Assembly: GCA_016806645.1 (NCBI GenBank)
Contig: JACSYO010002161.1
Coordinates: 653,001-717,000, forward strand
From: Ophiodon elongatus
Taxonomy: Eukaryota > Chordata > Actinopteri > Perciformes > Hexagrammidae
Length of the DNA: 64,000 nucleotides
Reading direction: 5' to 3'
Both the position numbers and the translations under genes were made by a program. The notes beneath the pieces are model-generated. The model saw only the letters and a program-made list of their open reading frames with translations. It made no database searches and was not told where the DNA came from. Shown one piece after another: positions 22,263 through 34,330 of the stretch; the stretch's first letter is position 1; each line of letters starts with the position of its first letter.

Positions 22263-22984
22263 GGTCTATGAGACCATTCAGCAGCTCAGATTCTCTACCT
22301 GAAGCCCTCGCCGTGCTGGGCTCCGTTTGTTGCTGCTGTGGAAGAATGAGTGACAGAATGGAGAGAATTCCAGTCGGGACGCTCAGTCAAGAGTTCAGCT
22401 TGACTCATAACGACGGGAGCTTAACGCTGACTTAACAAACTGAATGGGTGTCAGCGCCACTAACTGAAGTATGTTGGCCGGCTCTGGACATCCTAAGAAT
22501 GGCTAACACCGCCTTGGATCAACATTTACCCCAAATAATGTGTGCCAGTGTTTACTGTCCTCTCCTGAGCTCTGAATGGAAGAATAAACACTTTGACTAA
22601 GCTTGTAACTATCAGGTGGGACTCATTTAAAGGAAGAGTGCCTTGCTTTTAACCATGTGTCTATGCATTTGATATAGTACGCCATGCCTATATTCCACAT
22701 TTGTCAATACTCTGAACTAAACTATCCCCTACAGCCCACCCTTCTCAGAGTTGTGTGTTTAAAGAAGATTTTCAATGTATTATCTGAAAAACTAATATCA
22801 AATATCCAAACCATTGAATGCAATGGCATACAGCCTGATTCAGGGCCCAGTCACACCAGCTTTAATAACAGAAATGAACTAGAAAAATGCAGCACAGTGC
22901 AGAACTCCAGCAGGTGTATCGGCAATGGCCACTGCTGTAATGTTTGATTGAATGAATATAAGCCACAACTGCACCCCCATCTAG
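22263..22984. other. No recognised feature
   Basis: Short ORFs only; nothing recognised. Confidence 0.35.
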
Positions 22985-23425
22985 ACTGCAAGAGTATGAC
23001 TTTTTTTACTCTCGCGTCTCAGGGAACAGATAAGCTCTCACTTTTATCCATGCAGCTTTTATCTAACACACTCCGCTGGCCACTGGCTGCTAACAGCTAA
23101 CAGCTAACTAACAGTCCTCCTCTTGACATGAGAGAACACGCTCCGTTGTAGTCGGCGCTCGGATCAGTTTGCAGTGAGGAGTCAGCAGTCATTGACGGTA
23201 TACAACAAGTAATAAAATATGTTGTCAATAAAAGGTGTTTTCAGACAAGGTGAATCCTTGTAAACATGAGGAGAGGTCCTTGACCATAAAGTCATAGATA
23301 AGCACAATAAATGTTAGGCTGATGGGTCCAGTACTATGCGAGATAAGCTGTGGACACTCTTACGCACGCACACACACGACCGAATACATGATCTCCTGGT
23401 GGAGATAATATTGGAAATCTATTTA
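22985..23425 (+). repeat. Dispersed repeat family R3 copy 2
   Basis: Shares ctgctaacagctaac-type sequence, gacatgagagaacacgctcc, cattgtagtc-like and gtgaggagtcagcagtcatt with 39355-39600, then ggtccttgaccataaagtca, ggctgatgggtccagtacta and gatctcctggtggagataat. Confidence 0.6.
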
Positions 23426-24056
23426 GTTGAGCCCTTTGTGTTGTATAGTGTGTTTGACTTCCATGATTCCTAACAGTGAACAGTTTTACAGAGGAGATAA
23501 ATACAGTAGACTTTAGGGATCTGACACATAGCAAAGGTCTGCAGTCGGAATCGATGTTTGGAACGCATAGTTGCCAATGATGACATGATTTAGAAATAAT
23601 GTAAAAATGGAATTCATTTTAACTACAGATCTTTTCTGATAATCATCAGATTCAGTATCAGCGTGATCCAGGTGACTGTTATCTGTTCAGTGTGAACCTT
23701 GAACTGCTCGCAGCTGAAGCAGCAGGACTTTCCATGCACATTTGCCAAAATGTGAACGAACAAGGTAGACCAACATTTAGACATTTAGCTAGCACCTTGG
23801 AAACTTGATATTAGACAGGAACTGGGCTTTTCAGATTGTTGTCAACAGTTTCCTCATTGTTCCTCATCACTTCAAGCAGACTTAGTTTTCATCTTGACCT
23901 CCTCACATTGCATGTACAAGATTCTTGAAAGAAAAAATAGGATGCAAAATGGTGCAATGACTTATTATGGCCCCCTTTTTTAATACCTTTTTTTTATCAC
24001 AGGCACTTCAGAACACCTTTACATGAATTTACATTAACTTTACTTTACATTACAAG
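23426..24056. other. No recognised feature
   Basis: Unique-looking DNA with no coding signal seen. Confidence 0.35.
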
Positions 24057-24352
24057 TGTCCTGTGGCTTAGTGGTGAGCAGGGTCGTCCTTGACTCGGAG
24101 GATCGGCCGTTCGATCCCCGGCTCAGCTATGCCATGTCGATGTGTCCTTGGGCAAGACACTTAACCCCAAATGTCTCCTGTAGCTGTGCCTACGATGTGT
24201 GAATGGCAACTACTCCTGATAGGCAGGTGGCACCTTAGCCCCTCCCGTCAGTGTATGAATGGGTGAATGATGTCATGTAGTGTTAAAGCGCTTTGAGTGG
24301 TCGGAAGACTAGAAAAGCGCTATACAAGTACAGGTCCATTACCATCCTGCTT
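24057..24352 (+). mobile_element. tRNA-derived SINE, near full length
   Basis: Best copy in the window. The head has a box-A-like tggcttagtggtgagc and a box-B-like gttcgatccccgg, with tRNA-like spacing. The body has gtgtccttgggcaagacact, cctgtagctgtgcctac and cagtgtatgaatgggtgaat. The tail is agcgctttgagtggtcggaa to gcgctatacaagtacag. Related copies: 398-592, 5915-6075, 47916-48172, 51085-51360, 53945-54075 and 56060-56280. RNA polymerase III transcription is inferred from the boxes. Confidence 0.8.
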
Positions 24353-24692
24353 TTAGACACGCAACCTAAAGTTTTTAAAGAAATTCATGCAATAAGGCCC
24401 AATCTAATTATCATGTTCCCACTGTGAAAACCTCCCACTAGCATCCTGTCCATTCACAGCTATTTAAACCCATGTTTTTGGTATTTTTCTTTATTTTTGA
24501 AGATTTAAATATTTGATTAATTGAGGTACATAATTATATTATAGTATATTAGATATTGTGAGCAGATCTGATGAGGTTAAATTACACTTGATAAAGCATC
24601 TAGATTTCTATCAAGATCTGGTTCAGGTCTTGCCCACTATCAGTATAAATCAGACTACATATATTTGTGTGAAATAAACTGAAAACATAATA
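24353..24692. other. No recognised feature
   Basis: AT-rich; nothing recognised. Confidence 0.35.
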
Positions 24693-24775
24693 TTAAGATA
24701 AGATATACTTTATTGTCCCCAAGGGGAAATTTTGCTTGGGCAATAGTGCTGCACACAGCTGCAATCCACTTCAAA
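24693..24775. repeat. Short retroelement-tail-like fragment
   Basis: ataagatatactttattgtc followed by cccaaggggaaatttt is a very common teleost interspersed fragment, usually seen as the tail of a retroelement. Orientation and class not fixed. Confidence 0.5.
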
Positions 24776-25429
24776 CAATACATAGCCAATAGACAGTATA
24801 TTAATACTATGTATTTAATATTACAATATTATAAAATATCAATATTATATATAATATTAATATTAAAATATCCCAACTGTTTTTGACACAGACCCTCCAC
24901 AAACAGAACTTCAAAGGTTAAAATGTTTTATGGCGTCATTGAACATAATCTGAGGTTTTGCTTGATGGCTAGTGGTGAGGAGTTGTGGCCTGTAAATGAT
25001 AAATGCTTGAGTCAGAGCAAACGTTGAATGATTCAGTAAATGGTATCTAACGTGTGATGAAGAGGCTTATAAAAACCCTTGTATTTGTCATATGTTCAAA
25101 TTTAAGAGCCAATGAATCAACTCTTTCCTGTTTAGGTATTTTTTTAAAGATAAAGCTCAAATAAAAGTCTCGTGACCTGTGTGTAAAAAACGCACTGCTG
25201 TAATCTCACAACCAAACAGCACTGAAAGCAACTGAGATGAAGTTCCAAAAGCAGGCAGATAAATGGATTACTAATGCATGTACAACCACAAGCACACACT
25301 CTATAATTAAAACTCAACATTTCCGGGGTTAAATAAAATACAGAAAGAGGTAAATAAGGAAGCAGTGCCTTATTTACTTTGTCACATTAATTCTCACCCG
25401 GATAGACACATAGATCTGCATCCCATCAC
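24776..25429. other. No recognised feature
   Basis: Contains an atatt-rich tract (24800-24870). No gene recognised. Confidence 0.35.
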
Positions 25430-25464
25430 CACACACACACACACACACACACGCACACACGCAC

Positions 25465-25500
<36 letters not shown>
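25430..25500. repeat. (CA)n microsatellite
   Basis: Interrupted CA run with CG-containing variants (acacacacgc). Left flank of the module below. Confidence 0.96.
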
Positions 25501-25503
<3 letters not shown>

Positions 25504-25742
25504 TGCCTATACTTGTATCTTTGTGAGGACTCTATAATGCATTTCCCGGCCCCTTATATTGACCGTAACCTTCACAACTAAATGCCAGACCCCAAACCTA
25601 ATTCCAATCTGAACCTTAAAACCAAGTATGTACCCTCAAACAGGCCTTTAAAGAAGTGAGGCCAAAATGTTCTCACTTTCCAAAAATGTCCTCACTTTGT
25701 AGTGAAACATATTTTTCGTCCTCACTATGTAGCAAGTACAAG

Positions 25743-25743
<1 letters not shown>
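25501..25743. repeat. CA-flanked teleost module (tgaggactctataatgcatt type)
   Basis: Begins with ctatacttgtatctttgtga and ggactctataatgcatttcc, then cctta-type degenerate repeats (ccttatattgaccgtaacct; ccaaacctaattccaatctg), then tttaaagaagtgaggccaaa and tgtcctcactttgtagtg. Similar blocks between CA runs are frequent in teleost genomes. Function unknown. Confidence 0.6.

Positions 25744-25776
<33 letters not shown>
25744..25776. repeat. (CA)n microsatellite
   Basis: Pure CA run, right flank of the module. Confidence 0.96.
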
Positions 25777-25777
<1 letters not shown>

Positions 25778-26469
25778 CAGATGTGTCACAATTACACTTA
25801 AGGCTTCATTACTGTGATGGGGACTTCATTAACAAAATGGAGGGGATTTATTGAGGAGGTGCAATAAAGATTAAAAACCACCAAATCCTTGGCAATTTTT
25901 GGGACTACGTGTTACACAGGCAGGAGGAGACAAAGACAGGCAGAGCAACATTAACAAAATGTTACTGGTGCTTCCCAGGGATCGTCTGGTCAGGTTGCTT
26001 TCAGCAGGGATGGATTGAAAAGTGGGCTACGATCAGCATATTCATAGTTGATTTGTTTCCATGTCAATTATTTTCACTGATCAACTAGATATTTGATATA
26101 ATGTAATATACTTTCCCCATGCATCTCCAGACAAGGACAGCATTGAGCTTCATATGAAGTTAATGCGTTAAAAAAATCACATATCACCATAGCAACCCAT
26201 TTTGTATCCGTTCCATTAAAATTACTTTATTTTACACTTGACTAAAAAAACATTTGATCCTATTGAAAGGAGCGCTAATGTAAAACTGTTGCAAAATACA
26301 GACGTTAACTCAGGAAAGTGATGGACTTACATGAACACTTTCAGCTATGTATTACTCGACTTTTAGAAGCAACTGGGATATAGTGCGGCAGTAGTGTTAA
26401 GTTCAAAGGTTGTGTGCAGTTAGAAGGTTTAACTTCAGCAACATAGTCCCAGGTTCACTTCCCATTTCA
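25777..26469. other. No recognised feature
   Basis: Nothing recognised. Confidence 0.35.
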
Positions 26470-26735
26470 GAATACATTTAATTCAATTCAATTTATTTTG
26501 TATAGCCCAAAATCACAAATTACAAATTTTCCTCAGAGGGCTTTACAATCTGTATACATACGACATCCTCTGTCCCGGGACCTCACATCGGTTCAGGAAA
26601 AACTCCACCCAAAAAAACATTTAACGGGGAGAAAAAGGGAAGAAACCTTCAGGAGAGCAACAGAGGTTCAGGATGGACAGAAGTACAATAGATGTCATGT
26701 GTACAGAATGAACAACATATCTTTATTTTCAATCT
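26470..26735. repeat. Common teleost dispersed repeat (ttgtatagcccaaaatcaca type)
   Basis: The order attcaattcaatttatttt, tatagcccaaaatcacaaat, cagagggctttacaatctgt, gacatcctctgtcccgggac, ggttcaggaaaaactccacc, tagatgtcatgtgtacagaa is a very widespread percomorph repeat. The 109-codon ORF across it (26498-26827) is not a gene. Confidence 0.65.
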
Positions 26736-28674
26736 CTTGTATTTCTATATTTTTCTTCGAGTCAGCATATCCCATGTGCAGATCCAAACCATCAGTGAAT
26801 GTTTCTACAAAGTCACATAGAGCGTGACATAAGTGACATAGTGACATAGAGCTCTATTTTTGTTAAAAACACACGTTCTACAGTTGCAAGTGAAATTTTT
26901 TGATAAAAATAAATATATTTCTTTGACTATTGTTCTAATTTATTTATTTGACCTTTGGATTTCTTTAGTGTTTGAACAAGGTACCCTCATTCAACAATTT
27001 GTATGATATCTCAACAAAATAATTATTTTGTTTGCATTTTCCCACAAATATCCAGCAACACGAGGGATTAGTGGATTGGTTTAAAATAAGTATGTTTAAA
27101 ATGCGTGGTTAAGTTTAGGCCCCAAAAAATAGACTTGGGTGGGTTTAGGGAAATATTGTAGTTTGGGCTGAAATAACTACAAAGTGGCGTTACTTAAATA
27201 CGTAACACTAATGTTAACATTGACTACCAGTTTCACATGTTTCTAGACCCACCCAACCACCCCGACCTCTGCCCTTTGTGGACTTTGTCGCTCTTTATAT
27301 CAAGTCAACTCTCCTGGCTTACGATTGCGTGAATTACAAACTAATTGATTACGTGGGTTATTATTATTGAATTATGTAGCATTAGTTTTTGAAAGTATAG
27401 CTATGAATAATCTGGTTTTGAAAGATGTTGTACCAACAAGCTTGCATTGCCTAACATTGCAACAGTTGGCCTCCATAACAGATTCCAAATGAAATGCAAT
27501 TATGAATGAAATAAATGGAGTAATAATTGTAACTTTCCCTAAAAAAAACACATGGTTCATAATAAATCTATTGTACAGATTTAGAAAGCTTATTCCCGCC
27601 ATTCCACCACAACCACATAAGAAAAACACATCGTCAGCAATACTCTTAAACATATATTGATGTCAAATGAGCAGCTTTTTGGCAGTTGAAGTATCAATTA
27701 GTGCGCTCATTTTGAGTTAAAGCTGAAGAGGAGCTCCAATAAGAGGCTTTACTGATGTGAAGAGAGGGCAGTCACCTATAGGTACTCGTACTCACAGGCT
27801 CCTTTGGCAGCATAAGAGGCTTTGGCTGCTCGCTGGCTGTATGGAAGCCAAACAATAAACAACTGTAGAGAGCATGGAGAGTCCAATACAACTGTTGTGC
27901 CGATTGTGGCTAACCTTAACTGGCTAAAATGAGGGAGGGAGGGAGGTCCTGTAAGAGGCTTTCACTAAATACAAGACCTCAGGACAATAGACAGCTAGAT
28001 ACAGAGAGGTGATGAAGACGTCCAGCCCACCCTGGATACTTAAAAGACTGACCTTCAACAAAAGGCTGGAGCAAGTATCTCAATAAAGCCTTCATACACA
28101 GGACCGGTGTAACCTGATGACCTCAAGTGATTGGTGATAATTGCTGAGGCCGTCCCTGCTCTCACTGCCCTGGGAATCTGAGGAGTCTGTGAGGGACACA
28201 TTTGACCACAAGTAGCAAGTGGAAAATTAACTGTAGGCACTCCAGTGGAACATATTAAAAAGGTAAAAGTCACCCAATCTACAAAAAACAGAGATTGTGT
28301 TCGTTTAATTTGTCCAGGTTTTAAGAAATGTCTCTCTGAGATTTCTGCCTCCTTTCAAATACTAAGGGGATGAATGGAATTTGTCCACTCCACCGATGTC
28401 TTTTTTGGCAGTGGTGGAACAAAAATGTAGATACTTTACTTCATAAAAAGTAAAAATGCGATGCTGTAGAAATAAAATAATAATAATAAAATTGTACTAA
28501 TATAAATAAACGACAGTATCAGCAGCAAAAGGTATTTTTAAGTAAATCAAAGTAAATGTAGTCAATGTAGACAGAATTACCTCTTTCAGAGTGTTGTATT
28601 ATTATATATGGTATTATTGTACTTAATATATTTAACATTTTAACATTTGAATGCTGTAGGTTTTTGGTAGGTTT
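26736..28674. other. No gene; weak R1 scrap inside
   Basis: 27060-27205 has ggttaagtttaggcccc, gggtttagggaaatattg and gtagtttgggctgaaataac, resembling inverted R1 blocks. The rest is unrecognised; minus-strand ORF 27372-27653 has no known domain. Confidence 0.35.
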
Positions 28675-28880
28675 TGCTGGTTTAAAGCCTGGGTTGGTAA
28701 TGTTGAGAAACTAGCAGGAGTATGCTAGATTTTGAAAAGTATCTAACTGTAAAACTCTTTTCCAATGAAAGCAGCTCGCAGCGCTAGCTCCAAAAGTAGC
28801 GAAATCTTGTGAGAAAATGATCATCATGAACATAAACAACAAATATGGCTATTGTTAGCACTCACAGCAGTCGAGCTAAC
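28675..28880 (+). repeat. Dispersed repeat family R2 copy
   Basis: gcagctcgcagcgctagctc, caaaagtagcgaaatcttg and catcatgaacataaacaaca match the reverse complement of 15760-15960 and the plus strand at 58580. Confidence 0.6.
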
Positions 28881-29244
28881 AGCCTGCAAGTGACAAACAA
28901 TGAGTGTACGGGCAGAGTATACGCATCGGTCATGATGTACGATCAGGTAGCAAGTGACACGTTATTATTCTTCCTGTTTAGCTGAAATGAGCTGATAAAT
29001 GATGAAGTGATATCAGATCGGTGCTTACTGATCCCTGATCCAGCGTTTTAGGCTGTATCAGAGGCCTCTCTGAAACTGGTATTGAACAACTCAAACGAGA
29101 ATTTGCCATTCAAATCCTTGTTTTACACAGTAGCAGATCAAATTAGTATATAGAGTTTTCAGAACTTCAGAAAATTGCCCCCTTGGGCCAAACACTGATA
29201 ACTAATGGGGAGGACTTGCAAGTCCAGCTGCAGAAATCTTTTGC
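28881..29244. other. No recognised feature
   Basis: Nothing recognised. Confidence 0.35.
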
Positions 29245-29257
29245 TCACACACACACA

Positions 29258-29314
<57 letters not shown>
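29245..29314. repeat. (CA)n microsatellite
   Basis: About 70 bp, one A insertion. Confidence 0.97.
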
Positions 29315-29319
<5 letters not shown>

Positions 29320-29440
29320 CTCCCAGACAGTGTTTGTCATCATTTAGTTGGTGACTACAGTTGTTTTCCTGCGGGCCCCTGGGGACCAAACTGACACACA
29401 AAAATAACCCAAGAGGCTCTGCCATGTTTCAGCCTGCCAA

Positions 29441-29441
<1 letters not shown>

Positions 29442-29488
<47 letters not shown>

Positions 29489-29491
29489 ACA

Positions 29492-29522
<31 letters not shown>
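29442..29522. repeat. (CA)n microsatellite with GACA interruptions
   Basis: About 80 bp. A further 30-bp CA run lies at 29670-29699, so three arrays fall within 460 bp. Confidence 0.97.
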
Positions 29523-29524
<2 letters not shown>

Positions 29525-29699
29525 GTAAACAACTCTCTGTGTGCATGTGTGTGTGTGGGTGTGTGTTTCCCTCAGAGAGTAGAAATGGTTCTTGTCAGAC
29601 ACCCCCTCCCTGGGGTTCCTATAGCAACAGGCATGTCATAACAGTTCCCTCCAGTGGCGTCACCAAGCTACACACACACACACACACACACAGACACAC

Positions 29700-30683
29700 G
29701 ATCATCATTATCATTATCTTGTCAATGGTAATGGCTTGACTTTATCTTATTGAAGAGGAGGAAAAAAGTATCATGGGGACAAAACCAAAGTGATAATTCA
29801 CTATTAAAATACTCGGTTCTCTTCAGCAGAAGACATTTACAAATTTCAGAGAATTTTACCTGCTTCTTGGATTCCCCTTTATTGTCCTTTTTTTTTAAAA
29901 AAGCTCTATTAAACAAATATAATGTTTGATTATAGCTTTCGTTCATGGGAGCATGAACACGCTTATATTCAAACAAATATCATGCCATCCATTATACTGA
30001 GAATGAGCCACACTGGTCCATAGTGCTTAAAAAAAGAAATGAAAGCGTAAATATTAGATTATTTTGCCTTTAGTGAATGAAGACAGATGCATATGTGGTG
30101 TGAATTAGGGTTTAATCCCAGAAAATAGGATTCCAAACGATTTCCTAAGTAAAAATGTGAAAAACTAGTTACGTTGATACGTAAATACTTTACAAGTCAG
30201 TCAGCTCTGGCGGCCGGAACGCGGTGCAGCTGAGCCCGTCGGAAAAAGCATCGACTACAAAACTGTGGAAAGCAAAACTTAAACAAACTAGGAGGCATTT
30301 TGTACTTCATTTGAAATGGTTTTGATATAATTTTACTTTGCTGGGTGTAATGGTGCAACCCTGTCTAATTAAAAATATACCTTCCCATACAACGAAACAG
30401 GATTCTCAATTATGTTTCAAGTTTCAAATTTATTTTCTCTCAGATTACAGTCGCAATTACAGTCACGTTGTGAATTAAAACAAAACTAAACAAAATCACA
30501 ACAAAACTATTACTTAGTTAGGTTTAGTAAAACATCATGGTTTGGCCTAAAATAAATACATTTGTTATATTACAGATGTAAATTTGAATAATTGAACGCT
30601 GACTTTTTTTTGCTCGGGAAACAAATTGTTGTCTCCTGGGTGTTTGACCCACCCATCAAATGCGACCTCCTCCGTACCAGGAC
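29700..30683. other. No recognised gene
   Basis: 30420-30470 (tttcaagtttcaaatttatt) is a common retroelement-tail-like fragment; 30500-30560 resembles R1 (ttaggtttagtaaaacatca). Nothing else recognised. Confidence 0.35.
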
Positions 30684-31270
30684 GGCAACCTCTGGTTCTG
30701 AAAAGTGAAAGCCAATGCTGAAGCATCTTAAAGCTGCATTCTCTTTAGTGTCCATCAGGGGGCGACTCCTCTGGTTGTATAGAAGTCTATGAGAAAATTA
30801 CTCTACTTCTCTCTTGATTTATTCCCTCAGTAAACATTGTAAACATGAGTTTATGGTCTCAATATCTAATTTCAAGTCTTCTTCAATACAGCATGATGTT
30901 CATTTAGTAAATTATGGTCCATTTAGAGTCAAATAGACCATAAAGCAAGATACGCTTTAGGGTGGGGCTACAAGGTGATTGCCAGGTCTCTACCAGAGAC
31001 GTATAAGGAGTTGCTACCGCAGCGTCAAGTCTCCGCCGTCCAAATATAGTTACTCCTGTTCAACGGTAGCAAAAACCCAAGATGGTGACGGCCAAAATGA
31101 CGAACTTGAGGTTTCAAAACATCAGTCCACAAACAATGGGTGAAGTCACGACTGCTAGGTCCACTTCGCGTATTTCAACACTTAAAGTCATAAGGTGGGT
31201 GAGCTACACGCAGCGCTGTGCGCTGTGCAGGACTGAGGCTGCTGCTGATGCTAACATGCTGGTAGACACG
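30684..31270 (+). repeat. Dispersed repeat family R4 copy 1
   Basis: Aligns, same strand, with 37979-38565 over nearly its whole length: gtccatcagggggcg, gtaaacatgagtttatggtc, tcaagtcttcttcaatacag, ggggctacaaggtgattg, aaacatcagtccacaaacaa. Relative to the other copy it lacks about 27 bp after taggtccacttc. Confidence 0.8.
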
Positions 31271-31823
31271 GTCTCAGATTCAACCATAGCTAGAACAAAG
31301 TTCCTCATAGATCTAGCCTCCTAATCGTGCTCTCAAAAGGCACCAGATTGATGCATTTAACTTTGAAACGTACAACATGTTCTTCCATGCTCCAGTATTA
31401 TCTGTGTATGTGGCAAATAAACCTTTATTTAATAAAACTATCAATCCGAGATATTTTGTACTTCAATTGTAATGAACCCCAGGATGAGTAGGAATTGACT
31501 TTAAACAAATCCCTTTTCATTGTAGTGTTTGCTATTTTGTATTGTATCGTGTATTTGGGACTCCAAACAGACAACACAACCAGGGATTTCACATTTTCAG
31601 TTTGTTTGGGGGCCCCCCGGTGGATGGATGGACCTAAGGAGCCACTCATACCTCGGGCCTTCCCTGTGCTTTACAACAATCTGCTTCGTTTCATCCCGTA
31701 TATCGTGGTTTACACAGAAACAATGCACACGGGAAAAGCACAGTGTGCAGCCAGTGAAGCAGCAGTTATCTCTGACTTTGGTTTATGTGGAGACACAGAC
31801 ACACTCTCTGTAGTCAATCAGTG
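31271..31823. other. No recognised feature
   Basis: ORFs 31495-31899 and 31529-31813 have no known domain and the first runs into a CA array. Confidence 0.35.
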
Positions 31824-31834
31824 TAAAAACACAC

Positions 31835-31893
<59 letters not shown>

Positions 31894-31925
31894 CTGTAGT
31901 CAATCAGTGTAGAAACACACACACG

Positions 31926-32011
<86 letters not shown>

Positions 32012-32125
32012 CTGTAGTCAATCAGTGTAGAAACACACACACGCACGCACGCACGCACACACACACACACACTCTCTGTAGTCAATCAGTGTAGAAACAC
32101 ACACACGCACACACTCTCTCTCTCT
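31803..32125. repeat. Compound array: (CA)n blocks separated by a repeated 30-bp spacer
   Basis: The spacer ctctctgtagtcaatcagtg + tagaaac recurs at about 31805, 31890, 32009 and 32072. Each copy is followed by cacacacacgcac and a CA run of variable length. The array ends in (CT)n near 32115. This is a higher-order tandem structure, not a plain microsatellite. Confidence 0.93.
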
Positions 32126-33270
32126 CTACATGGAAGTGAAGTGTTAAGTGATTTCCACAACAAGTGATTATGCTGAGCCAGTGAGCAGAGAGTGACGAAA
32201 TGAAGCAAGTGTAAACAGTGTCTTTGTGCGGACCACTCCTGCACATTTACTCAGCCTGGTGGAGCCGGCACAATGGAGCCACAGCTCTGCTTCTGTATCT
32301 ATTTGTAGAGCGTTTGATTCTAGAGACGGACGTGTGTCAGGTCGGAAACGGGAGGAGCAGTGAGACAATTGTCTTCTGTTGAGTGAATTCACACTTTTAC
32401 ATCGGACTGAGTCAGAGCTAGTCATGGGAAGGTATTTTGAACACAGGTGGTCAGATTTGTTTTTGTATGCTTGAGTTGGAAAATAATTGGGTGCGTAGTC
32501 TAAACCAACAGCTGGCAGTGCGTGCATCATTTGGGGGCAGGAATTATTAATCATTATCATTAAATATTTTTGTTTTGCTCTCGATATTTTTTCATGTCTG
32601 ACTATTATCATTGAGAAATTACAAACCGTAACATTTCTTATTTAAGCATTTTATTTAAGTAAATAAAGTAGATTCACATTTTTTATAGATTCTATTTTTT
32701 ACCAGAAAACATTATACAAATGTTAATGTGAAAAGAATTATCAGTTCTTAAACTGTTCTCTAAAGACATATTTTTTGTGGCCAAAACCCAAAACATTCTT
32801 TCAATAAATATATAATTATTGTATATATATGATTTTTAAAAAATAACAAAAAGATTATTGAACATTAGATAAGACGGATAAAAACATCTCTCCTCTGACA
32901 GATCCTCCGCTGCTCTTTTCATCTGCTCTCAGTGCCTTTGGGGTGGGGGGGGGAGGGGTTGGGGGCAGCTGACAGGCCCCGTCCTCCTGTGCTTCACTCC
33001 ATTATGACAGCACATGTAGAAGAAGAGCAGCTGATGACAGAACGTGTGCTCTCTGTCATCAGGTCATGTCTGACATGCTGTTCCTGTCAAAGCTGTTCTA
33101 CTGGTCAGACATCAGAGGAGGATTCTCTCTCTCTGCCGATGAAGTGACCACACAGCTACTCGGCATGTCACTCCTCTTCCTCCTCCTCTTTTGACACTGT
33201 GCAGTCCTCAACAGGAAATGAAATACACTTAGGTGTGGACTATATTGTTTTTTTGCATGTTTGAGCATTT
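32126..33270. other. No recognised feature
   Basis: AT-rich in the middle (32600-32870), G-run near 32940. Minus-strand ORF 32168-32611 (147 codons) has no recognisable domain. Confidence 0.35.
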
Positions 33271-33834
33271 CTACGGAAGCCCAGAAGGCAAATGAAGAAA
33301 AGAAATCTAGTGATCCATTTTATAAGTCCGATCTAAATGGTTTTCTCTCCTGAGTTTATGACTTTAAAACTGGTGGATTGACAGGATGAGTTCCTTAAAT
33401 TAGTTTTTTGATTTTGTGAGCAAGTTTGGATAGGGAAATAAAAAAAAAATCACCTGCAATTTATCAACTTAAAATCAACTGGCTTTTCATCTGAGGATCA
33501 TTTCAAGTGTTGTTGAGCCTGAAGTGCACCACTACCCCATGTTCTAAATAGGACTAAAAACATTTCTATTTTCTTTCAGGTACATTTTTATTTATATAAC
33601 TTGCTAACGCACGATATTAATATGTACCTTGTGTTTAGAGTGGTTCGAGAAATTTGACCTGCCAAAACTATTTTTCACCTGTTTTATAGATGACAGGAAC
33701 TTAGAAAGATTATCCTGGCAAAACTTGTTTTCCACCTGTTCTTAGGTCATAAGCAGGAGAGAAAACAATTTAGATCAGACTTAGGAAATGGATCACTAGA
33801 ATATTCCCTCACTTGTCTCTCAAGGCTTCCGTAG
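33271..33834. mobile_element. Foldback/MITE-like element with long imperfect inverted repeats
   Basis: Ends are ctacggaagcc (33271) and ggcttccgtag (to 33834). Inside, 33306-33362 is nearly the inverse of 33746-33800: tctagtgatccattttataa versus its complement ending ggatcactaga, and gagagaaaac(c/a)atttagat. No coding capacity. Flanking duplication is at most TTT, so the superfamily is unclear. Confidence 0.7.
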
Positions 33835-34109
33835 TTTCAGATGTGCAATCTGTGACAGGGCTTCATTAGATTTTTAAACATAGGGCATCTACTCAAATAA
33901 AAAAATAAAATTAATTATTTAGTTAAAACAAATTGTGAAAATGTAAAAGGCGTTAAAACCTTATGATGGAATAATTTGATGCCCTGTCCATTGTTCTATT
34001 ATGTTTCATAAGTTGTTGCAGACATTTTAGGGTTGATATATTACACAGATTTGGTGATAAATTAATAAAAAGAGTCCCACGTGTTTACCATACATCCTGT
34101 GAATGCTCT
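33835..34109. other. No recognised feature
   Basis: AT-rich spacer. Confidence 0.35.
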
Positions 34110-34330
34110 GAAGCTGTCTAGTTAGTTTCATACACATATCATGAGGGGAGAGGTCAAGGGACCACTTACAAAAAAATCGCCATGCCAGTTTTCCGTTGCC
34201 AAAATTAAGCCTACATTCAGAGCTCTACAAGCTAGCATGACATGGTCGGTACTAATGGATTCATCAGTTTCACATGATAACACTATCTTCACTCTAGCTC
34301 TGAAACTGAGGCAACCAAAGCCTCTGAAAG
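34110..34330 (+). repeat. Probable dispersed teleost repeat
   Basis: cttacaaaaaaatcgccatg, ccaaaattaagcctacattc, ctagcatgacatggtcggta and cactatcttcactctagctc resemble a repeat remembered from many teleost sequences. The ORF 34141-34434 covers it and is unlikely to be a gene. Confidence 0.4.

Noticed and set aside
24057..24130. tRNA gene
   Set aside because: Box A and B motifs are present but the sequence continues into a SINE body and no cloverleaf could be completed.
31803..32125. CRISPR-like repeat-spacer pattern
   Set aside because: The regular element is separated only by CA dinucleotide runs; a compound microsatellite.
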